In this document: piece by piece, positions 42,311 to 55,814 of the stretch
Layout of the letters: each line of letters begins with the position of its first letter
Numbering within the stretch: the first letter of the stretch is position 1
Assembly (NCBI RefSeq): GCF_009905375.1
Contig: NC_133647.1
Coordinates: 81,727,742 to 81,791,741 of the forward strand
DNA length: 64,000 bases
Direction: 5' to 3'
DNA from: Apium graveolens
Lineage: Eukaryota > Streptophyta > Magnoliopsida > Apiales > Apiaceae
Translations under genes and position numbers: made by a program
Notes under the pieces: generated by a model
What the model was told of the DNA's origin: nothing
Databases searched by the model: none
Seen by the model: only the letters and a program-made list of their open reading frames with translations

Positions 42311-42755
42311 TACAGGTTATGGTCACTGAAACAGGCGTAGGATTGTTATAGATGAGTCATAGGAAGATCACATAAGATAGGCGCGTGTAGTTTAGCTTTT
42401 ATAGGATTAAATTTAGGATATTGGGCTGGGTTATAGTTAAGTTGTTAGGTTTCCTGTTTTGCGTTTAGCTTTAGGCCTTATGTCATTGCCCTGCTATTTT
42501 GTTGGTTTAGTTAAGATTTCGAGCAAGGATTTAAAAGGTTTGGATAATTCGGAGTAAATTTTCTTTATGTTATTATTCTCGAGATAATAAGCAGGATTAT
42601 GTGATAATCATGTCGCTTGTGTTAATATGGTAGCAAGTTTATGATATTTTGAGAAGAGATAGTGTTTGCGAACTTTAATATGCTAAGGAATTGCTACATA
42701 TTTGACACAATGCTTGACATATTATTATATATGTTGCTTGTTTCTTACCAGAATA
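42311..42755 (+). other. E3 untranslated leader between primer site and gag
   Basis: About 445 bases with no supported frame, repeat or pre-gag exon. The frame of gag stays open upstream to 42702, but the ATG at 42756 matches the MAPKRK start of E1. Confidence 0.7.
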
Positions 42756-45700
42756 ATGGCACCAAAGAGAAAGAATAATTCAGGAGAGGGTAGTACCGAG
42801 AGCCGTACAGATCCAGCGATTATCCAGATGTTGGGACTGATGCAGCAGCAGATGTTACATCTTACACAGCAGCAACAGCAGCAGCGAGCAGCACCATCTG
42901 TAGTGACTTTTAAGCAGTTTCAAGCAGTGAAGCCACCTGAGTTCAAGGGAAGTGCTGATCCTGTGGAAGCCAATGCATGGCTCAAGGAAATGAAAAAGGC
43001 TTTTGAATTGGTCGGAGCAGGAATTGAGCAGAAGACCAAGTTTGCAAGTTATTTTCTGAAGGGTGAGGCGAACTATTGGTGGGAATCCACGCGAGCATTG
43101 GAAGGAGGTGAATTTATAACTTGGGAGAGATTCACACAGTTGTTCCTGGAGAAATATTTTCCGAGGTATATGAAGAATCAAATGGAGATCCAATTCTTGA
43201 ACTTGACCCAGGGAGATCTTACTGTAGCTGAGTACGAAGCTAAGTTTACTGAATTAGCGAGGTTCGTGCCAGACCAGGTTGACACGGATGAAAAGAAAGC
43301 AAGAAGGTTTGAACAGGGATTGAGATTTTGGATTCAGAATAGGGTGGCCATGTTTGAATTGACTTCATATGTGGCAGTAGTGCAGAAAGCGATGGTGATT
43401 GAAAGTAAGAGTGATCTGTATCAGAAAGAGAAGGATGGGAAGAAAAGGAAAATAGAAACCTCAGGAGGAGGCCAGCAACAAGGTAACTTCCAGGGCCGTT
43501 TCAATAAAAGGCCAGAGTTTCAGAATAATAAGAGTGTGGGATTTAAGAAACCACAGCCAGGAAATGGGAACCGTTTTCAGAATTCAAATCAACAGAGACC
43601 CAATCGTCCACCTGCATCAGAGTGCAAATTTTGTGGTAGAAGGCATTTTGGGATTTGTAAGGCTAATGTGTTGTGTTATAAGTGCAATCAGAAGGGACAC
43701 TATGCTAATGAGTGTCGAAGGCAGACTACAGCTCAGAGATCAGGGACAGTGTGCTTTAAATGTGGAAAGATGGGGCATATTGCCAGGGACTGCCAGACAA
43801 TTGAACCAACTGCTAATGTGCCAAGGATTGAAGGACCACCAACAAAGGACCAGCCAAAGGCTAGGACATTCAATATGACTATGAAGGATGCTGTTCAGAG
43901 TTCAGACGTGGTGGCAGGTACGCTTCCAGTCAACTCCATAGATGCTAAAGTTTTATTTGATTCTGGAGCTACAAGATCATTTATTTCTCAAAGTTTTGTC
44001 GATAAACTGTATTGTGAAGTTAAGTTGTTAGAACAAGCATTAATGATAGAGTTAGCTAATAAGGATCAAGTTTCCGTCGACCGAGTGTGCCCGAAGTGCG
44101 ATATTAAGATAGGAGGACATCATTTCTATGCCGACTTAATACCTTTTAAGTTGGGAGAATTTGATGTTATTTTAGGAATGGATTGGTTGTCAGAAAATAA
44201 TGCTCAGATTGATTGTAAGAATAGGAAAGTGAGACTTCAGACTTTGGATAGTAAGAAGAAGATAATATTTCGAGGAAATAGGCAAGAGAAGAAGTTCTTA
44301 GCGATCGCTCAAGTGAAAAAGTTATTGCGTCAGAATTGTGAAGCATATTTGGCCCATGTGATAGACACCAGTAAAGAAGTTCCAGCACTAGAAGCGATTC
44401 CAGTTGTCAATGAATTTTCAGATGTTTTCCCAGATGATCTACCAGGATTACCTCCCGACAGAGAAATTGAATTTGCGATTGATCTAGCACCCGGAACAGA
44501 ACCAGTTTCTAAAGCCCCGTACCGGATGGCACCAGTGGAAATGAAAGAATTGGCATCTCAGCTGCAAGATCTTTTGGAGAAAGGAGTTATAAGACCCAGT
44601 GTATCCCCATGGGGCGCACCAGTACTGTTTGTCAAAAAGAAGGATGGGAGTATGCGACTGTGTATCGACTATCGAGAACTGAATAAGCTAACCATTAAGA
44701 ACAAGTATCCGTTACCAAGGATCGATGATTTGTTTGACCAATTGAGAGGCGCTGTATGGTTTTCTAAGATTGATTTAAGATCCGGATATCATCAATTAAA
44801 GATCAAGCCTGAAGACATTCCGAAGACCGCAATTAGAACCAGATATGGGCATTATGAGTTTCTAGTGATGGCATTTGGATTAACCAACGCACCAGCAGCT
44901 TTCATGGATTTGATGAATCGAGTATTTAAGAAGTATTTGGATAAATTCGTGATCGTGTTCATAGATGACATCTTGATCTATTCCAAAACAGAAGAGGAGC
45001 ATGTAGAACATTTGAGGATAGTTCTGGAGATACTGCGACAGGAGAAGTTATACGCAAAGTTTTCCAAGTGTGAATTTTGGTTAAAAGAAGTACGATTTCT
45101 TGGGCACGTGATTAGCAATAAAGGAGTGGAAGTGGATCCAGCCAAGATTGAAGCCGTAATCAACTGGGAGAGGCCAAAAACACCAACGGAAGTAAGAAGT
45201 TTTATGGGATTGGCAGGTTACTACAGAAGATTTGTGCAAGATTTTGCAAAGATAGCTACGCCATTGACAAAGCTCACCAGGAAGAACCAGAAATTTGAAT
45301 GGGATGAGAAGTGCGAAGAAAGTTTCCAGGAATTAAAGAATAGATTAGTATCTTCTCCAGTGCTAGTCTTGCCAGATGAACAAGGAAATTTTGTGATCTA
45401 CAGTGACGCATCGTACAAAGGATTAGGATGTGTTTTGATGCAGCATGACAAGGTGATAGCTTACGCTTCAAGACAATTGAAACCACACGAAGAGAAGTAT
45501 CCAACGCATGATCTGGAATTGGCAGCTATAGTATTTGCATTGAAGATTTGGAGGCATTATCTTTATGGGGAAAAGTGCGAGATCTACACGGACCACAAAA
45601 GTTTAAAGTATATCTTCACCCAGAAGGAATTGAACATGAGGCAGAGAAGATGGTTAGAACTAATCAAGGATTACGACTATACTATTAACTATCATCCAGG

Positions 45701-47279
45701 CAAAGCAAATGTGGTGGCCGACGCGCTAAGCAGAAAAGAAAGATTGAACATGATAACTTCATCCGAGGAATTAATCAGGGAATTTGAGAAGCTGGAAATA
45801 GAGGTTAGTATTCCAAGTATGTCTACAGAGGTGTTGTGTGTAATGTCTTTTCAACCAGAATTATTAAAGAAGATTAAAAGATGTCAGGAGAAAGTTATGA
45901 GCCATGAACAAGACAGTTTGACAGGAGAAGAGATAGGAAGTCAAAAGGATGATAAAGGGATATTAAGATTTTCTTCCAGAATATGGATACCCAATGTAGC
46001 CGAGCTGAAAGATGAAATTCTTCGAGATGCTCACAACTCTAGATATTCAATTCATCCCGGGAGTACGAAGATGTACAGAGACTTAAGAGAAAACTTTTGG
46101 TGGCCAAGCATGAAGAAGGAAATTGTAGAATGGGTAAGTAAGTGTTACACTTGCCAGCGAGTCAAAGCGGAACATCAAAGGCCCAGTGGACTGATACAAC
46201 CATTGGACATTCCAGAATGGAAATGGGAGCATATAGCGATGGATTTCGTAGTTGGATTACCGAGGACCAGGGCGAATCATGATGCTATTTGGGTTATTAT
46301 CGACAGATTGACGAAGTCAGCGCATTTTCTTCCTATCAACGAAAGATTCTCAATGGATAAATTGGTACGGTTATATCTTAAAGAAATTGTGACAAGACAC
46401 GGAGTTCCAGTATCCATAGTTTCAGACAGAGATCCTCGATTTAACTCAAGATTTTGGAGAAGTTTTCAAGATTGTCTCGGAACGAAGCTGAACATGAGTA
46501 CCGCGTATCATCCGCAGACAGACGGTCAAAGTGAAAGAACGATTCAGACTATTGAAGATATGCTAAGGGTATGTACACTAGATTTTGAAGGTAGTTGGGA
46601 CGAGCATTTGCCATTAATTGAATTCTCCTACAACAACAGCTATCATGCCAGTATTGGAATGCCGCCTTACGAAGCTTTATACGGTAGAAGATGCAGATCT
46701 CCAATATGTTGGGAAGAAGTTGGTGAAAGAAAGATTTTGGGTCCAGAATTGATCCAACAGACGAAGGAGAAAATAGAACTCATTCGGAAAAGACTAACAG
46801 CAACTCAAGATCGTCAACGCAAATATGCTGATCCTACCAGAAAAGATATGGAATTTGAAGTTGGAGAGGCAGTGTTATTAAAAGTTTCACCTTGGAAAAG
46901 TTTATCAAGATTTGGAAAGAAAGGAAAGCTGAGTCCGCGTTATGTTGGCCCTTTTGAGATTTTGAAGCGTGTAGGAAAGGTTGCTTACGAATTAGCGTTA
47001 CCCCCTCACATGCAACATATTCACAACGTGTTCCACGTGTCAATGTTGAAGCATTATTTGCCTGATTCGAACCATGTGATAGAATACGAGCCAATAGAGA
47101 TCCAGCCAGATTTGTCTTTTGTAGAGCAACCAGTGCAAATTTTAGATAAGAAAGAAAGAGTACTTAGGAATAAGTCTGTATCTTTAGTGCGAGTCTTGTG
47201 GAGGAATCCCAAGGTTGAAGAGTCGACTTGGGAATTGGAAAGCGAAATGCGATCCAAGTATCCTTATTTATTTTCCTAG
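42756..47279 (+). CDS. E3 Gag-Pol polyprotein (1507 residues, intact)
   Basis: It starts MAPKRKNN; an upstream in-frame ATG (42702) is less likely because E1 shares the MAPKRK start. Gag has a Q-rich stretch, the capsid-like [10 protein letters not shown], and zinc-knuckle-type motifs [26 protein letters not shown] and [14 protein letters not shown] (about residues 290-350). Protease has Asp402 in [12 protein letters not shown] has IDD at 737-738 ([13 protein letters not shown]). RNase H has Asp884 ([10 protein letters not shown]) and [10 protein letters not shown]. Integrase has the H/H/C/C region ([15 protein letters not shown]) and Asp1163, Asp1224, Glu1260, giving D,D-35-E spacing. A GPF module ([10 protein letters not shown]) and a chromodomain-like tail ([18 protein letters not shown]) end the protein. 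No break is seen. Chromoviral tails of this kind are thought to direct integration toward modified histones. Confidence 0.97.
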   Translation: MAPKRKNNSGEGSTESRTDPAIIQMLGLMQQQMLHLTQQQQQQRAAPSVVTFKQFQAVKPPEFKGSADPVEANAWLKEMKKAFELVGAGIEQKTKFASYFLKGEANYWWESTRALEGGEFITWERFTQLFLEKYFPRYMKNQMEIQFLNLTQGDLTVAEYEAKFTELARFVPDQVDTDEKKARRFEQGLRFWIQNRVAMFELTSYVAVVQKAMVIESKSDLYQKEKDGKKRKIETSGGGQQQGNFQGRFNKRPEFQNNKSVGFKKPQPGNGNRFQNSNQQRPNRPPASECKFCGRRHFGICKANVLCYKCNQKGHYANECRRQTTAQRSGTVCFKCGKMGHIARDCQTIEPTANVPRIEGPPTKDQPKARTFNMTMKDAVQSSDVVAGTLPVNSIDAKVLFDSGATRSFISQSFVDKLYCEVKLLEQALMIELANKDQVSVDRVCPKCDIKIGGHHFYADLIPFKLGEFDVILGMDWLSENNAQIDCKNRKVRLQTLDSKKKIIFRGNRQEKKFLAIAQVKKLLRQNCEAYLAHVIDTSKEVPALEAIPVVNEFSDVFPDDLPGLPPDREIEFAIDLAPGTEPVSKAPYRMAPVEMKELASQLQDLLEKGVIRPSVSPWGAPVLFVKKKDGSMRLCIDYRELNKLTIKNKYPLPRIDDLFDQLRGAVWFSKIDLRSGYHQLKIKPEDIPKTAIRTRYGHYEFLVMAFGLTNAPAAFMDLMNRVFKKYLDKFVIVFIDDILIYSKTEEEHVEHLRIVLEILRQEKLYAKFSKCEFWLKEVRFLGHVISNKGVEVDPAKIEAVINWERPKTPTEVRSFMGLAGYYRRFVQDFAKIATPLTKLTRKNQKFEWDEKCEESFQELKNRLVSSPVLVLPDEQGNFVIYSDASYKGLGCVLMQHDKVIAYASRQLKPHEEKYPTHDLELAAIVFALKIWRHYLYGEKCEIYTDHKSLKYIFTQKELNMRQRRWLELIKDYDYTINYHPGKANVVADALSRKERLNMITSSEELIREFEKLEIEVSIPSMSTEVLCVMSFQPELLKKIKRCQEKVMSHEQDSLTGEEIGSQKDDKGILRFSSRIWIPNVAELKDEILRDAHNSRYSIHPGSTKMYRDLRENFWWPSMKKEIVEWVSKCYTCQRVKAEHQRPSGLIQPLDIPEWKWEHIAMDFVVGLPRTRANHDAIWVIIDRLTKSAHFLPINERFSMDKLVRLYLKEIVTRHGVPVSIVSDRDPRFNSRFWRSFQDCLGTKLNMSTAYHPQTDGQSERTIQTIEDMLRVCTLDFEGSWDEHLPLIEFSYNNSYHASIGMPPYEALYGRRCRSPICWEEVGERKILGPELIQQTKEKIELIRKRLTATQDRQRKYADPTRKDMEFEVGEAVLLKVSPWKSLSRFGKKGKLSPRYVGPFEILKRVGKVAYELALPPHMQHIHNVFHVSMLKHYLPDSNHVIEYEPIEIQPDLSFVEQPVQILDKKERVLRNKSVSLVRVLWRNPKVEESTWELESEMRSKYPYLFS

Positions 47280-47282
47280 GTT

Positions 47283-47317
47283 GATTCTGAGGATAGAATC
47301 CTGTTAAGGGGGGTAGA
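47283..47317 (+). other. E3 pre-PPT stem-loop and polypurine tract
   Basis: GATTCT-GAGGAT-AGAATC (47283-47300) is a 6-bp stem. AAGGGGGGTAGA follows (47306-47317), one base before the 3' LTR. Confidence 0.85.
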
Positions 47318-47318
47318 T

Positions 47319-50300
47319 TGTAATATCCCATATATTTTCAAATATTATTATCATTATTCGGAATTGTTTATGTGATTTTATGTGAAATTTTTGGTGAATT
47401 ATCTGAAAAGTAGGATAGATATCTGAATGTTATATGTGACATTATTTGAATATTTGAATTTTTATATGTCCAGAATAAAATATAGATAATTGTGGTATTT
47501 TTCTGGTAATTTTTTTTGAGTGTTATATGAATTTATAATGATTTATGAATTATTAATTATTTTCAGAATAATTATAAAATTATTTTATAAAGCCGGGAAT
47601 CTTCCAACTTCAACCGTTTTGCGTTTTTACAACCCGAAACTCTTCCGAAAACTCCTTCCTAACCTAATCTGGTAATTCCGGACATTTTCCGTGTTTTGAC
47701 TTTTTCGATCCGGATTACGGTTTGACCCGTGCGCGGCCCGGCGCAATATTTTCGATACGATAGTTATTTCGGTAATCAATAAAACCCGTATTTTCGAGAG
47801 ACGGGATATTTTTATATTATTCTCGTATATAATATTTTATAAAAAGCTCAGTTTTGATAATTATCCAATTTTGGTATTGAATCGGATCGTTATTGCAGTT
47901 ACTTAGCGGCTAAGCAACTAATTTAACGATCCAAAACGATCCAAAACGATCCAGAACGATCCAATATTCCATAAATATAAATAGCCTATTTCTTATTTCG
48001 TTTATTCCGTTTATTCATTTGCAACCAGTTAAAACACCGTAAATACAGAGAAAAACCCGAGAAAACCGATACGTTCCCGAGAATCAAACACACGAACGAA
48101 GGCGTTATCGAACTCCGATTCGGGCGTGCAGCATATCAAAACGAAGCTCTCGAAATCTTCTTTCTGAATCAATCATCAGTTTCTGCCCAGAAATCACCGT
48201 AAATTTCTTATTTAATTATTTATATTCGAATTATTTGATAATTAAAATATGAATTTTTGTTCTTGATGTTGTTGATGTGATTTGATGCTTCCATGTTGTA
48301 GAGCATGTTTTTCTGGTCAATTTGGTATATTATATGTCAAAAATAGAGGTCAATAACATGGTGAAAATGGGGTTGATTCTGTTAAAAATTCGAATTAGGG
48401 TTTATTTGTTGAATGTTCTTGATTAATTTTGGGTATTTCTTAACTAGGGTTTATTAGCTGATTATGATAGCATGATTATGTTCCTGGCTCGATTTGCAGT
48501 CGAAATATATATCTTAATGTTACAAACGATTCCGGGAAGACTATGAACGAAGCTTGCCGGATATTCGTCGGGCTTGGTTCGATTTTCACCGGAATCAGAG
48601 TTCAGGAAGTAAGCTGTTGGTTTAAACGATTCCAATGTGTTCCTGGCTGAGTTTAGAATGATAACCCCGCACTAATCGAGTTCAGCAGCCCCGTTTCTGT
48701 CAAGAATTGTCTCGCCAGATTCTTTCCCGACCACCGTGTTCTTCAGACTTAGGCGACCCGTTCGGGTCAATTATGACCCGGGTTTTGACCCGCCAGAAAA
48801 CCCGACTTTGATCCTTGCCTGTCCATTAACATTTCTAAAAACATGTTTCTGGATTTTCTTTTTACAAATAATTCAAAAATCCTATTTTTAATTTCTGAAA
48901 ATTTATTTTTATTTTAAAAATCATTATTTTAATTCTGAAAATTTATTTTAATTCAAAAATAAATCCAAATTATTTTGTTAATTAATTTTAGTTGATAATT
49001 AATTATTTAATTAGTCAATTAATTTAAATATTAATTGATTAATTAATTTAATTAGTTATTAATTAATTTTAATTGATTATTTAGTTAGATTTAATTATTT
49101 AAAATTGATTTAAAAATTCTGAAAAATAGTTTCGAGCTTTAAAATATTATTTTAAATTATTTTCCAAACTCGATAATTTTTACAAAATTATTTTTGAGTG
49201 TTCGAGCCTTATTATTTAATTATTAAATGATTCGGAGACCCGTTTTATTCCGAAAAATGTTCAAAAATTTATAATAAATCAACCGTTTGTCCGTTTAATA
49301 CGAAACGAACGCGTACAGATTCAGAAAAATATTGCGCTTTCAATAAAAATACTTTTGAGACCTGATTTCTTTTGTATTGCAATGTCATTTGATTTGTGTA
49401 TCAGTTTAAGTCGGTATTTGGTCGGTAAATGCTAATAATGACCTAAATTTTATTCTGAACGCACTGAGATGTATCTCATAATGATCTGACTTATGTATTA
49501 TATGAAATATGGGAGTACGTGTTATACGAATACCATGATTGCGTGATACGTGATACACATGTTGTCTGTTACAGTTTTAAAATGCCATGTTAGTTATAAA
49601 CGATCGGGTAGAGGTTAAGACGTATAGTTACGTCAATTGAGTTTAGTTCTGTCAATTAAGATAGTCCTTTTGTTTATAGAATCAAGTAGCAAGGAGCGCA
49701 GTCAAGTGTTAGACGGAGATAGTAGCCAGCAGATAGAAACAGAGTTAAAGTAAGAGATTATTGAGCATACCAGGCAAGTATCCCTGACTTCACTTATTGT
49801 TCAAGTGACGTTTATTTTGAATTATATTATGCAAGTACCTATATCTTCATTTATCATTCAATCGATATTGACTTTGAACTTTATTCTTTCAATTTCTCTA
49901 CTATTCTAAGTTCAGAATAGTTAAATATTTTTTTACATTTCGCTATAACTTACTCTATACAGTGAAGCTTTGAATTGAGACTAGCGAATAACTAATTGTT
50001 CTGGTTATTTCGCCATTGGTTGTTGAGAAAACTCCGGACCATGAGAAATGGGGAGTTATGTGGTTAAGGATGTCATTTGATTCGACTCCTTTGACGGAAA
50101 ATGGTTTTATGGGTTGGATGGTTGCGTAAGAGGCCGTGGCGGCGGTCCAGTGTGAGCTATGTGTTATACAGGATATAACACCTTGCTAGGCCGATATGTG
50201 CCTTGGGTACCTTTTGTTTAGTTGGATATGCTTCGGCATACCGGTGTTGCTCCGCGGCTGATCACCGGCGGCAACACACCGTCGTTCGAGGATTCCAATC

Positions 50301-50804
50301 CCAAAACATAATATATTGCAAATGTTGTTTATTATCAAATTTATATCAGTTTTGATACTGCTCAATTATTGTAGTTGGTTTTGTTCATCAGATATACTGT
50401 TGTTATTCCAAATCATAAGCTATTTACTACTTGCTGAGCATTTCTTTCGCTCATACTTGTTTCTTATCTTGATTCTTTCAGCTAGGCCAGAGCAAGCTTA
50501 AGTTCCAAGTTTGACCAGAAGTCGAGTGCTTGTAAATAGTGGTGTGTATTCCAGGTAGACTGTTTGGAGACGCTTGGATAGTCTAGAGGTTTGTAATAAA
50601 ATTTGAATAATCTGTAAAACTAATTAGACTATGGTTTGTAATAACACTTGATTTGTAGTAGTGCCTGTTCCATACTATAACCTGTGATCGATCCAGTGCA
50701 GGTAAAGGGGTCGTATTTATTTTATTATTCCGCTGTGATTATTTTATTTTAGTTTATTGGCGAGTGACCCCCAAATCTAGACCCCGGGTTTGGAGGGCGT
50801 CACA
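47319..50804 (+). repeat. E3 3' LTR (3486 bp)
   Basis: It matches 38810-42295 at a constant offset of 8509 with no indels seen. Differences seen by eye include CG/CA in GCTC(G/A)GTTTT, CG/TG in AAGCT(C/T)GCC, A/G in GTAA(A/G)CTG, CG/CA in CGCC(G/A)GATT, CG/CA in TATC(G/A)TTC, C/T in GACT(C/T)TGAAC, A/G in GGCG(A/G)CAAC and T/A in TTGTA(T/A)ATAG. Confidence 0.98.
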
Positions 50805-50809
50805 CAAAT
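50805..50809. other. E3 target site duplication, right copy (CAAAT)
   Basis: This matches 38805-38809. Confidence 0.97.
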
Positions 50810-52053
50810 CCTGACAAAGAAAAAACTATCAGAAGTACTCTTGACTCACAAAGGCTTAAGTTGTCCAAAAAGAGGGCCCAATAAGTGTGGGTCCTTAAAA
50901 AATCCTTCTAATTAATTATTCATCTGACTACAGGGTAACAAGAAGAATACTCTTGTCTTGGATAGTGGATGTTCATGACACATGACTGGAAATAAATCTA
51001 TGCTGTCAGAATTTGAGAAGAAGGCTGGCCTAGATGCATCTTATGGAGATGGAAATGTAGGACACACTCTGGGATATGGTAACTTAATGATTGGAAAAGT
51101 AGCAATAGAGAATGTAGCTCTGGTGGAAGGACTGAAGCATAATCTTCTCAGCATCAATCAAATCACTGACAGAGGTTATCATGTCATATTCTATGACTCA
51201 CATTGTGAAGTTATTTATAATAAGTCAAAGAAAATTATCTTGATAGGATATAGGCATGGCAACATTTATGAAGCAAGGCTGCATGAAAGTCTTGAGAAAG
51301 AAGCTACTTGCCTTATCTCAAAGACATCAGTAGATGAGAGCTGGAACTGGCATAAGAAGTTCTCACATCTCAACTTTAATTCAATCAATGAACTTGCCAA
51401 GAGGGAGCTAGTAAGAGGATTACCAAATATGCTATACTTATCTGATGGTCTTTGTGATGCTTTCCAAAAGTCCAAACAGAGAAGAGCATCCTTCAAAAGT
51501 AAAATAGAATTCTCTATTTCTGAGCCATTTCACATGTTACACTTGGATCTCTTTGGACCAATGAACATAATATCCAACAACAAAAAAGGTACAGACTTGT
51601 AATTTTTGATGATTTCACTAGATATACTTGGGTTTATTTTCTACACAGGAAGGATGAAACTCCAGCAATTCTTCTGGATCACATAAGGCAAATTGAAAAT
51701 GGATCCACTCACAAAGTGAAAATTCTGAGAAGTGATTATGGCACTGAGTTCAGGAACTCAAAGATGGAGGAATTCTGCAAGTACAAAGGCATATAACAAC
51801 AATTCTCAGCTTCTGGTACACCTCAACAAAATGGTGTTGTTAAGGGGAAGAACATAACCTTAATTGAAGCCGACAGGACTCTGCTGGAAGAAGCAAAACT
51901 ACCCACTTACTTTTGGGCTGAAGCAGTAAATACAACATGTTATACTCAGAATATCACTCTGATAAATAGACACGGTGTTACTCCTTATCAAATGCTGAAA
52001 GAAAAGAATCCAGTCTCAAACATCTTCATGTATTTTGATGTAAGTGCTTTGTT
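50805..52053 (+). pseudogene. copia-3 protease and integrase
   Basis: The protease motif LVLDSGCS is followed by TGA (50976-50978) where other copies have an amino acid, then HMTGNKSMLSEF, SYGDGNVGHTLGYG and GLKHNLLSINQITDRG. The pre-integrase region WNWHKKFSHLNFNSINEL (H ligands kept) and the first integrase Asp (LHLDLFGPM) follow. A frameshift near 51595 comes next, then FTRYTWVYFLHRKDE. The second triad motif is SDYGTEF (Tyr for Asn next to Asp). The third reads NGVVKGKN, with Lys (51842-51844) in place of the catalytic Glu. Further stops near 51795 and 52050 complete the loss. Confidence 0.9.
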
Positions 52054-53614
52054 TTGAGAGCTCATACTGATCAGCTAGGAAAGTTTGAATCAAATGCTGA
52101 TGAAGAAATCTTTGTTGGATACTCACCATCAAGAGTATACAGAGTTTTCAATCTGAGAACAATTACTGTAGTTGTCTCCATAAATGTATCTTTTGATGAT
52201 AAGAAGATTCCTGGTTTTGAAGAAGACACTCATGAAAGTCTAATCTTTGTAAATGAAAATGCATTGTTGGAATCTGGATCAAACTCTAATGAACTACCAA
52301 ATCCTGATGATCCAAATCGTGACACTCCTTCAGATTCAGAAGATAATCATTGTACTAATGAACCTGCACATGTTGAGGGGGAGCAACAACAAGGTTTAGC
52401 TGATGGTACTAACACTGAAGAATCAACTCAAGGTTCTTCTCAATCTGATCATTCAGAAGCAAATGTTGATTCAACATCAGATGGGCATGACTCAAGTCCC
52501 ATAAATTCATCAGGAGATAACATCACAAACTCAGGGGGAGCCTCAAATGTATTTGATGAGGCATACAATTCAGGGGGAGCATCTAACTCCAGAAGGACAC
52601 TTCCCAGTGCCAGAAAATGGACTAAAGATCATAGTCCTGATCTGATCATTGGAAATCCTGATTAAGGTGTAAAAATAAGGAGTGCAACTCAAAATGAATG
52701 TTTATATCACAATCTACTTTCAAAAGAGGAACCAAAGAAAGTAAAAGATGCACTTAAGGATGCAGATTGGGTCATGGCTATGCAAGAAGAATTGAATGAA
52801 TTCGAAAGAAATGAAGTATGGAAGCTGGTGCCTAGACCTAAAAATAGGTCAATTGTAGGCACAAAGTGAGTCTTCAGAAATAAGACTGATTCTGATGGAA
52901 CAATCATCAGAAACAATGCAAGATTGGTGGCTAAAAAAGATTCTCAACAGGAAGGTATTGACTTTGATGAAACATTTGCTCCTGTTGCTAGGCTGGAAGC
53001 TATCAGGATTTTCTTTGCATATGCTACACACAAGAAATTTAAACTCTTTCAGATGGATGTCAAGAGTTCATTTCTCAATGGAGAACTTGAAGAGGAAGTC
53101 TATATTGAACAACCACCAGGTTTTGTGGATCCTAATCATCCTGATTATGTTTATAGACTTGACAAAGCACTCTATGGACTAAAGCAAGGGCATGGTATGA
53201 GACTCTTGCTCAGTTTCTGCTGGAAAGTGGATTCAAAAGAGGTACAATAGATAAAACCTTATTGTATCTGAAACAAGGTAAAGATTTGCTTTTAGTTCAA
53301 ATTTATGTGGATGATATCATTTTTGGATCAACAAATCAAAAATTGCGTGATAAGTTCTCAAAGTTGATGCAATCAAGATATCAAATAAGCAGGATGGGAG
53401 AGATGAGTTACTTTTTCGGATTACAAATTAAACAGACTAATAATGGAATCTACATTAATTAGTCAAAGTACACAAAGAACCTGCTGAAAAGGTTTAATAT
53501 ACAAGATACTGCAACATCAACTACTCCAATGGCAACTGCTACAAAGCTTGATCTCATGAAGGTACAACAGTTGATGTCTCAAATTACAGAGGTATGATTG
53601 GTTCTCTTTTGTAC
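52054..53614 (+). pseudogene. copia-3 integrase tail, linker and reverse transcriptase, truncated by E4
   Basis: The integrase tail (RVFNLRTITVVVSINVSFDD) leads into a Ser/Asn/Asp-rich linker with SGGAS repeats and PSARKWTKDHSPDLIIGNPD-stop. RT begins ADWVMAMQEELNEFE; a TGA at 52867-52869 replaces the Trp of [35 protein letters not shown] and an intact [16 protein letters not shown] follow. A frameshift near 53190 precedes the intact catalytic YVDDIIFGST (near 53306). It stops at the RT-RNase H connection (GMIGSL near 53593) where E4 starts. Confidence 0.9.
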
Positions 53615-55814
53615 TGTAATAACCCCAAAATTTTCAACTTTTTGTAACCCTTGTGAATAGTGTTTTAGCTGAATGAAGAAACTTTTCATGCCACACTATG
53701 TAGGGGTTCTGTTATGGATATTCTGGGATATTATTAGTACTCTATGAAGTATATAAGTGTATGTAAAGATCGTCAGAATCCAATTCCGAACACTTTGGTT
53801 TTTCCCGGAAATCCACAAGATACGGAGAGAATTGAGTATAAGGTAACAGGATAAAAAGGATTTAAATTAAAGGATTATAATAGAGGATCATAAAAAGGAA
53901 TATAATGTATTGAGAAAGGTTAAGGGAACCTAAGTAATAAGATCCCGAGTATGATCCTTCAAATGATAAACGAGAACGAAAGTTAAGCAAACCGTATAAC
54001 AGATCAGCGGTCATTAGGCAAACGATTAGGAAGTTAATCAAAGGGATTAGGGGGAATGATGTCATCCAACCAATAGAAAGAGGACAAGGAAGGGAGGATG
54101 ACATCATGCGGATGACATAAGCATGACATGGGAAGGAAGGAGGTGTGGTAGCTTTGTAACCACACAATTTCAAGGGCAAGAAAGTAATTGACTAAATCAA
54201 ATACAAAACAAGTCAACCAAGCCAAGTAAAAATCATTCTCATCAAAAATCAAAAGCAACCAAGGCATGAGTTCTTCATTTGCTCTCGGCTTTTAGCATTT
54301 TTAAAGGCATAGAATTTCAAAACTCAAGATCCAAGCCTCCTAAATTGGTAAGATAATTCCCTAATCATCTTCATGCTTAGTTAGGACTATATCATGAGTT
54401 TAAGCCATTAATTCTTTCTCAATCTTCTTCATTTAATCAAAGAAGAAGACAATGAATAGTGTTTTCAAGTTTTTAACTTGAACTTTTTCTTGTTTTTCTT
54501 GAAGATCCAAGCATTCTTAAGACTTCTCAAAGCTTCTTAAGGCTTCCTAGCTCCACCCACCACTTCAAGGAAGGTATACCATCTCCAAACCCTAGATTCC
54601 TATATATTATAAGATGATTTTGATTAGTGGGTTGATATTGTAGTTTGTTGTGATGATTTAGAGTTTGGGATTTGGAATGGTAGTGAAATGGAATGGTAAT
54701 TGTTGTGGTTTTGATTTAAAGGAACTTAAGTATGATTAAAGTTAAGTTTAAGCATAAGTATGAATGATTAAATTGAATTGGTTGGGGTTGTTATGATGTG
54801 ATAAGGATGGATGTTTGTTGTGTGTTGGATTTGAGGTTGGTTTGTGGTTGGTTTTGTATGGTTTAAAATTGGGAAATCGCGTAAACATAGCCGTCATAAC
54901 GTCCGATTTTCTTTGGACTGTTTTTGTGCATAGCATTAGGACCCGAGAACCCCCTGCTAGATTATGACCACTGCCATGTTTAGATAGCTCATGTTACGAG
55001 CTTCGTTTTGATATGTAGTTCGTTCGATTCCGATGCACGGTTTAGGAGAAACGACCGTTTCAAGTAACGACGTTTCGCGAACGAAACTTTTTCCCTCGCC
55101 TTACTTTGAAACATAGGTTAAAGACCAAAAAGGGTTAATTAATGTATGAAACATTTATGGTAAGTGTGTTAGGCAGTTGGTAAGACACTCGCGAAGGAAT
55201 CACTTTAAAACTCGTAAAGGTTAAATTATTAAAAATGGTGGAGCCGAGGGTACCCGAGTGACTTAAGCGAATCGGTGAGCGCAAAACAAGCGTTAGAGTC
55301 TAAGTTAGTTAAAGTATAGATTTACAAGTGATTTTGGTTTAATTCCAACTTACTTGTTGTTTATAGGTTACCAGACTCGTCCCGAGCCTTTCTCACCCCC
55401 AAGTCGCTCAGGCAAGTATTCTATCCGTTATACTGTTGTTGTGATGTATACATTTGTATATGCATGATCTTGCGATAAATGCATATTGGTTATTTAGCAA
55501 ATTCTTGCGATATATTGTAGCATGTGATATGGTATATATGCATGCTTGTTTCATATTCTTGAAATATATATCTGTTGGTTCAGTTGATAATACCTATGCT
55601 AGAGGATAGCGGTAACTTGCATATACCCTTAGTATAGGGACCCAAAGGTGAAAATATTTTCTTAAACCGGGAGTCGAGGATCCCGAGTAGATTTTGTATA
55701 TATGGATATGGATATTTATATATATATATATTTATATATATATATGGTTATAGTTTTTCCAAACTATTAATCGAATAAGGTTTATTTGATAACTTTAAAC
55801 TTTATTTTATTATT

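Larger units (their letters stand above)
38810..50804 (+). mobile_element. E3: intact young chromovirus-type Ty3/gypsy retrotransposon
   Basis: This 11,995-bp element has 3486-bp LTRs of equal length, TG...CA ends, target duplication CAAAT, a perfect primer site, a polypurine tract and an uninterrupted gag-pol. I counted about eight LTR differences by eye, about 0.2%, which suggests insertion on the order of 0.1-0.2 million years ago under common plant rates. It is the only element here that looks able to supply proteins. Unlike E1, E2 and E5 it has no reading frame before gag. Confidence 0.98.
36200..53614 (+). mobile_element. copia-3: SIRE-like Ty1/copia element, interrupted by E3 and cut by E4
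   Basis: The order is 5' LTR (36200-36692), primer site, gag (36742-38809), the E3 insertion, then protease, integrase and RT (50805-53614). Sequence stops in the RT C-terminal region at GMIGSLL..., where E4 begins. Numerous stops, a mutated protease site and an integrase Glu-to-Lys change show it is dead. The 3' part lies outside the window. Confidence 0.88.
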
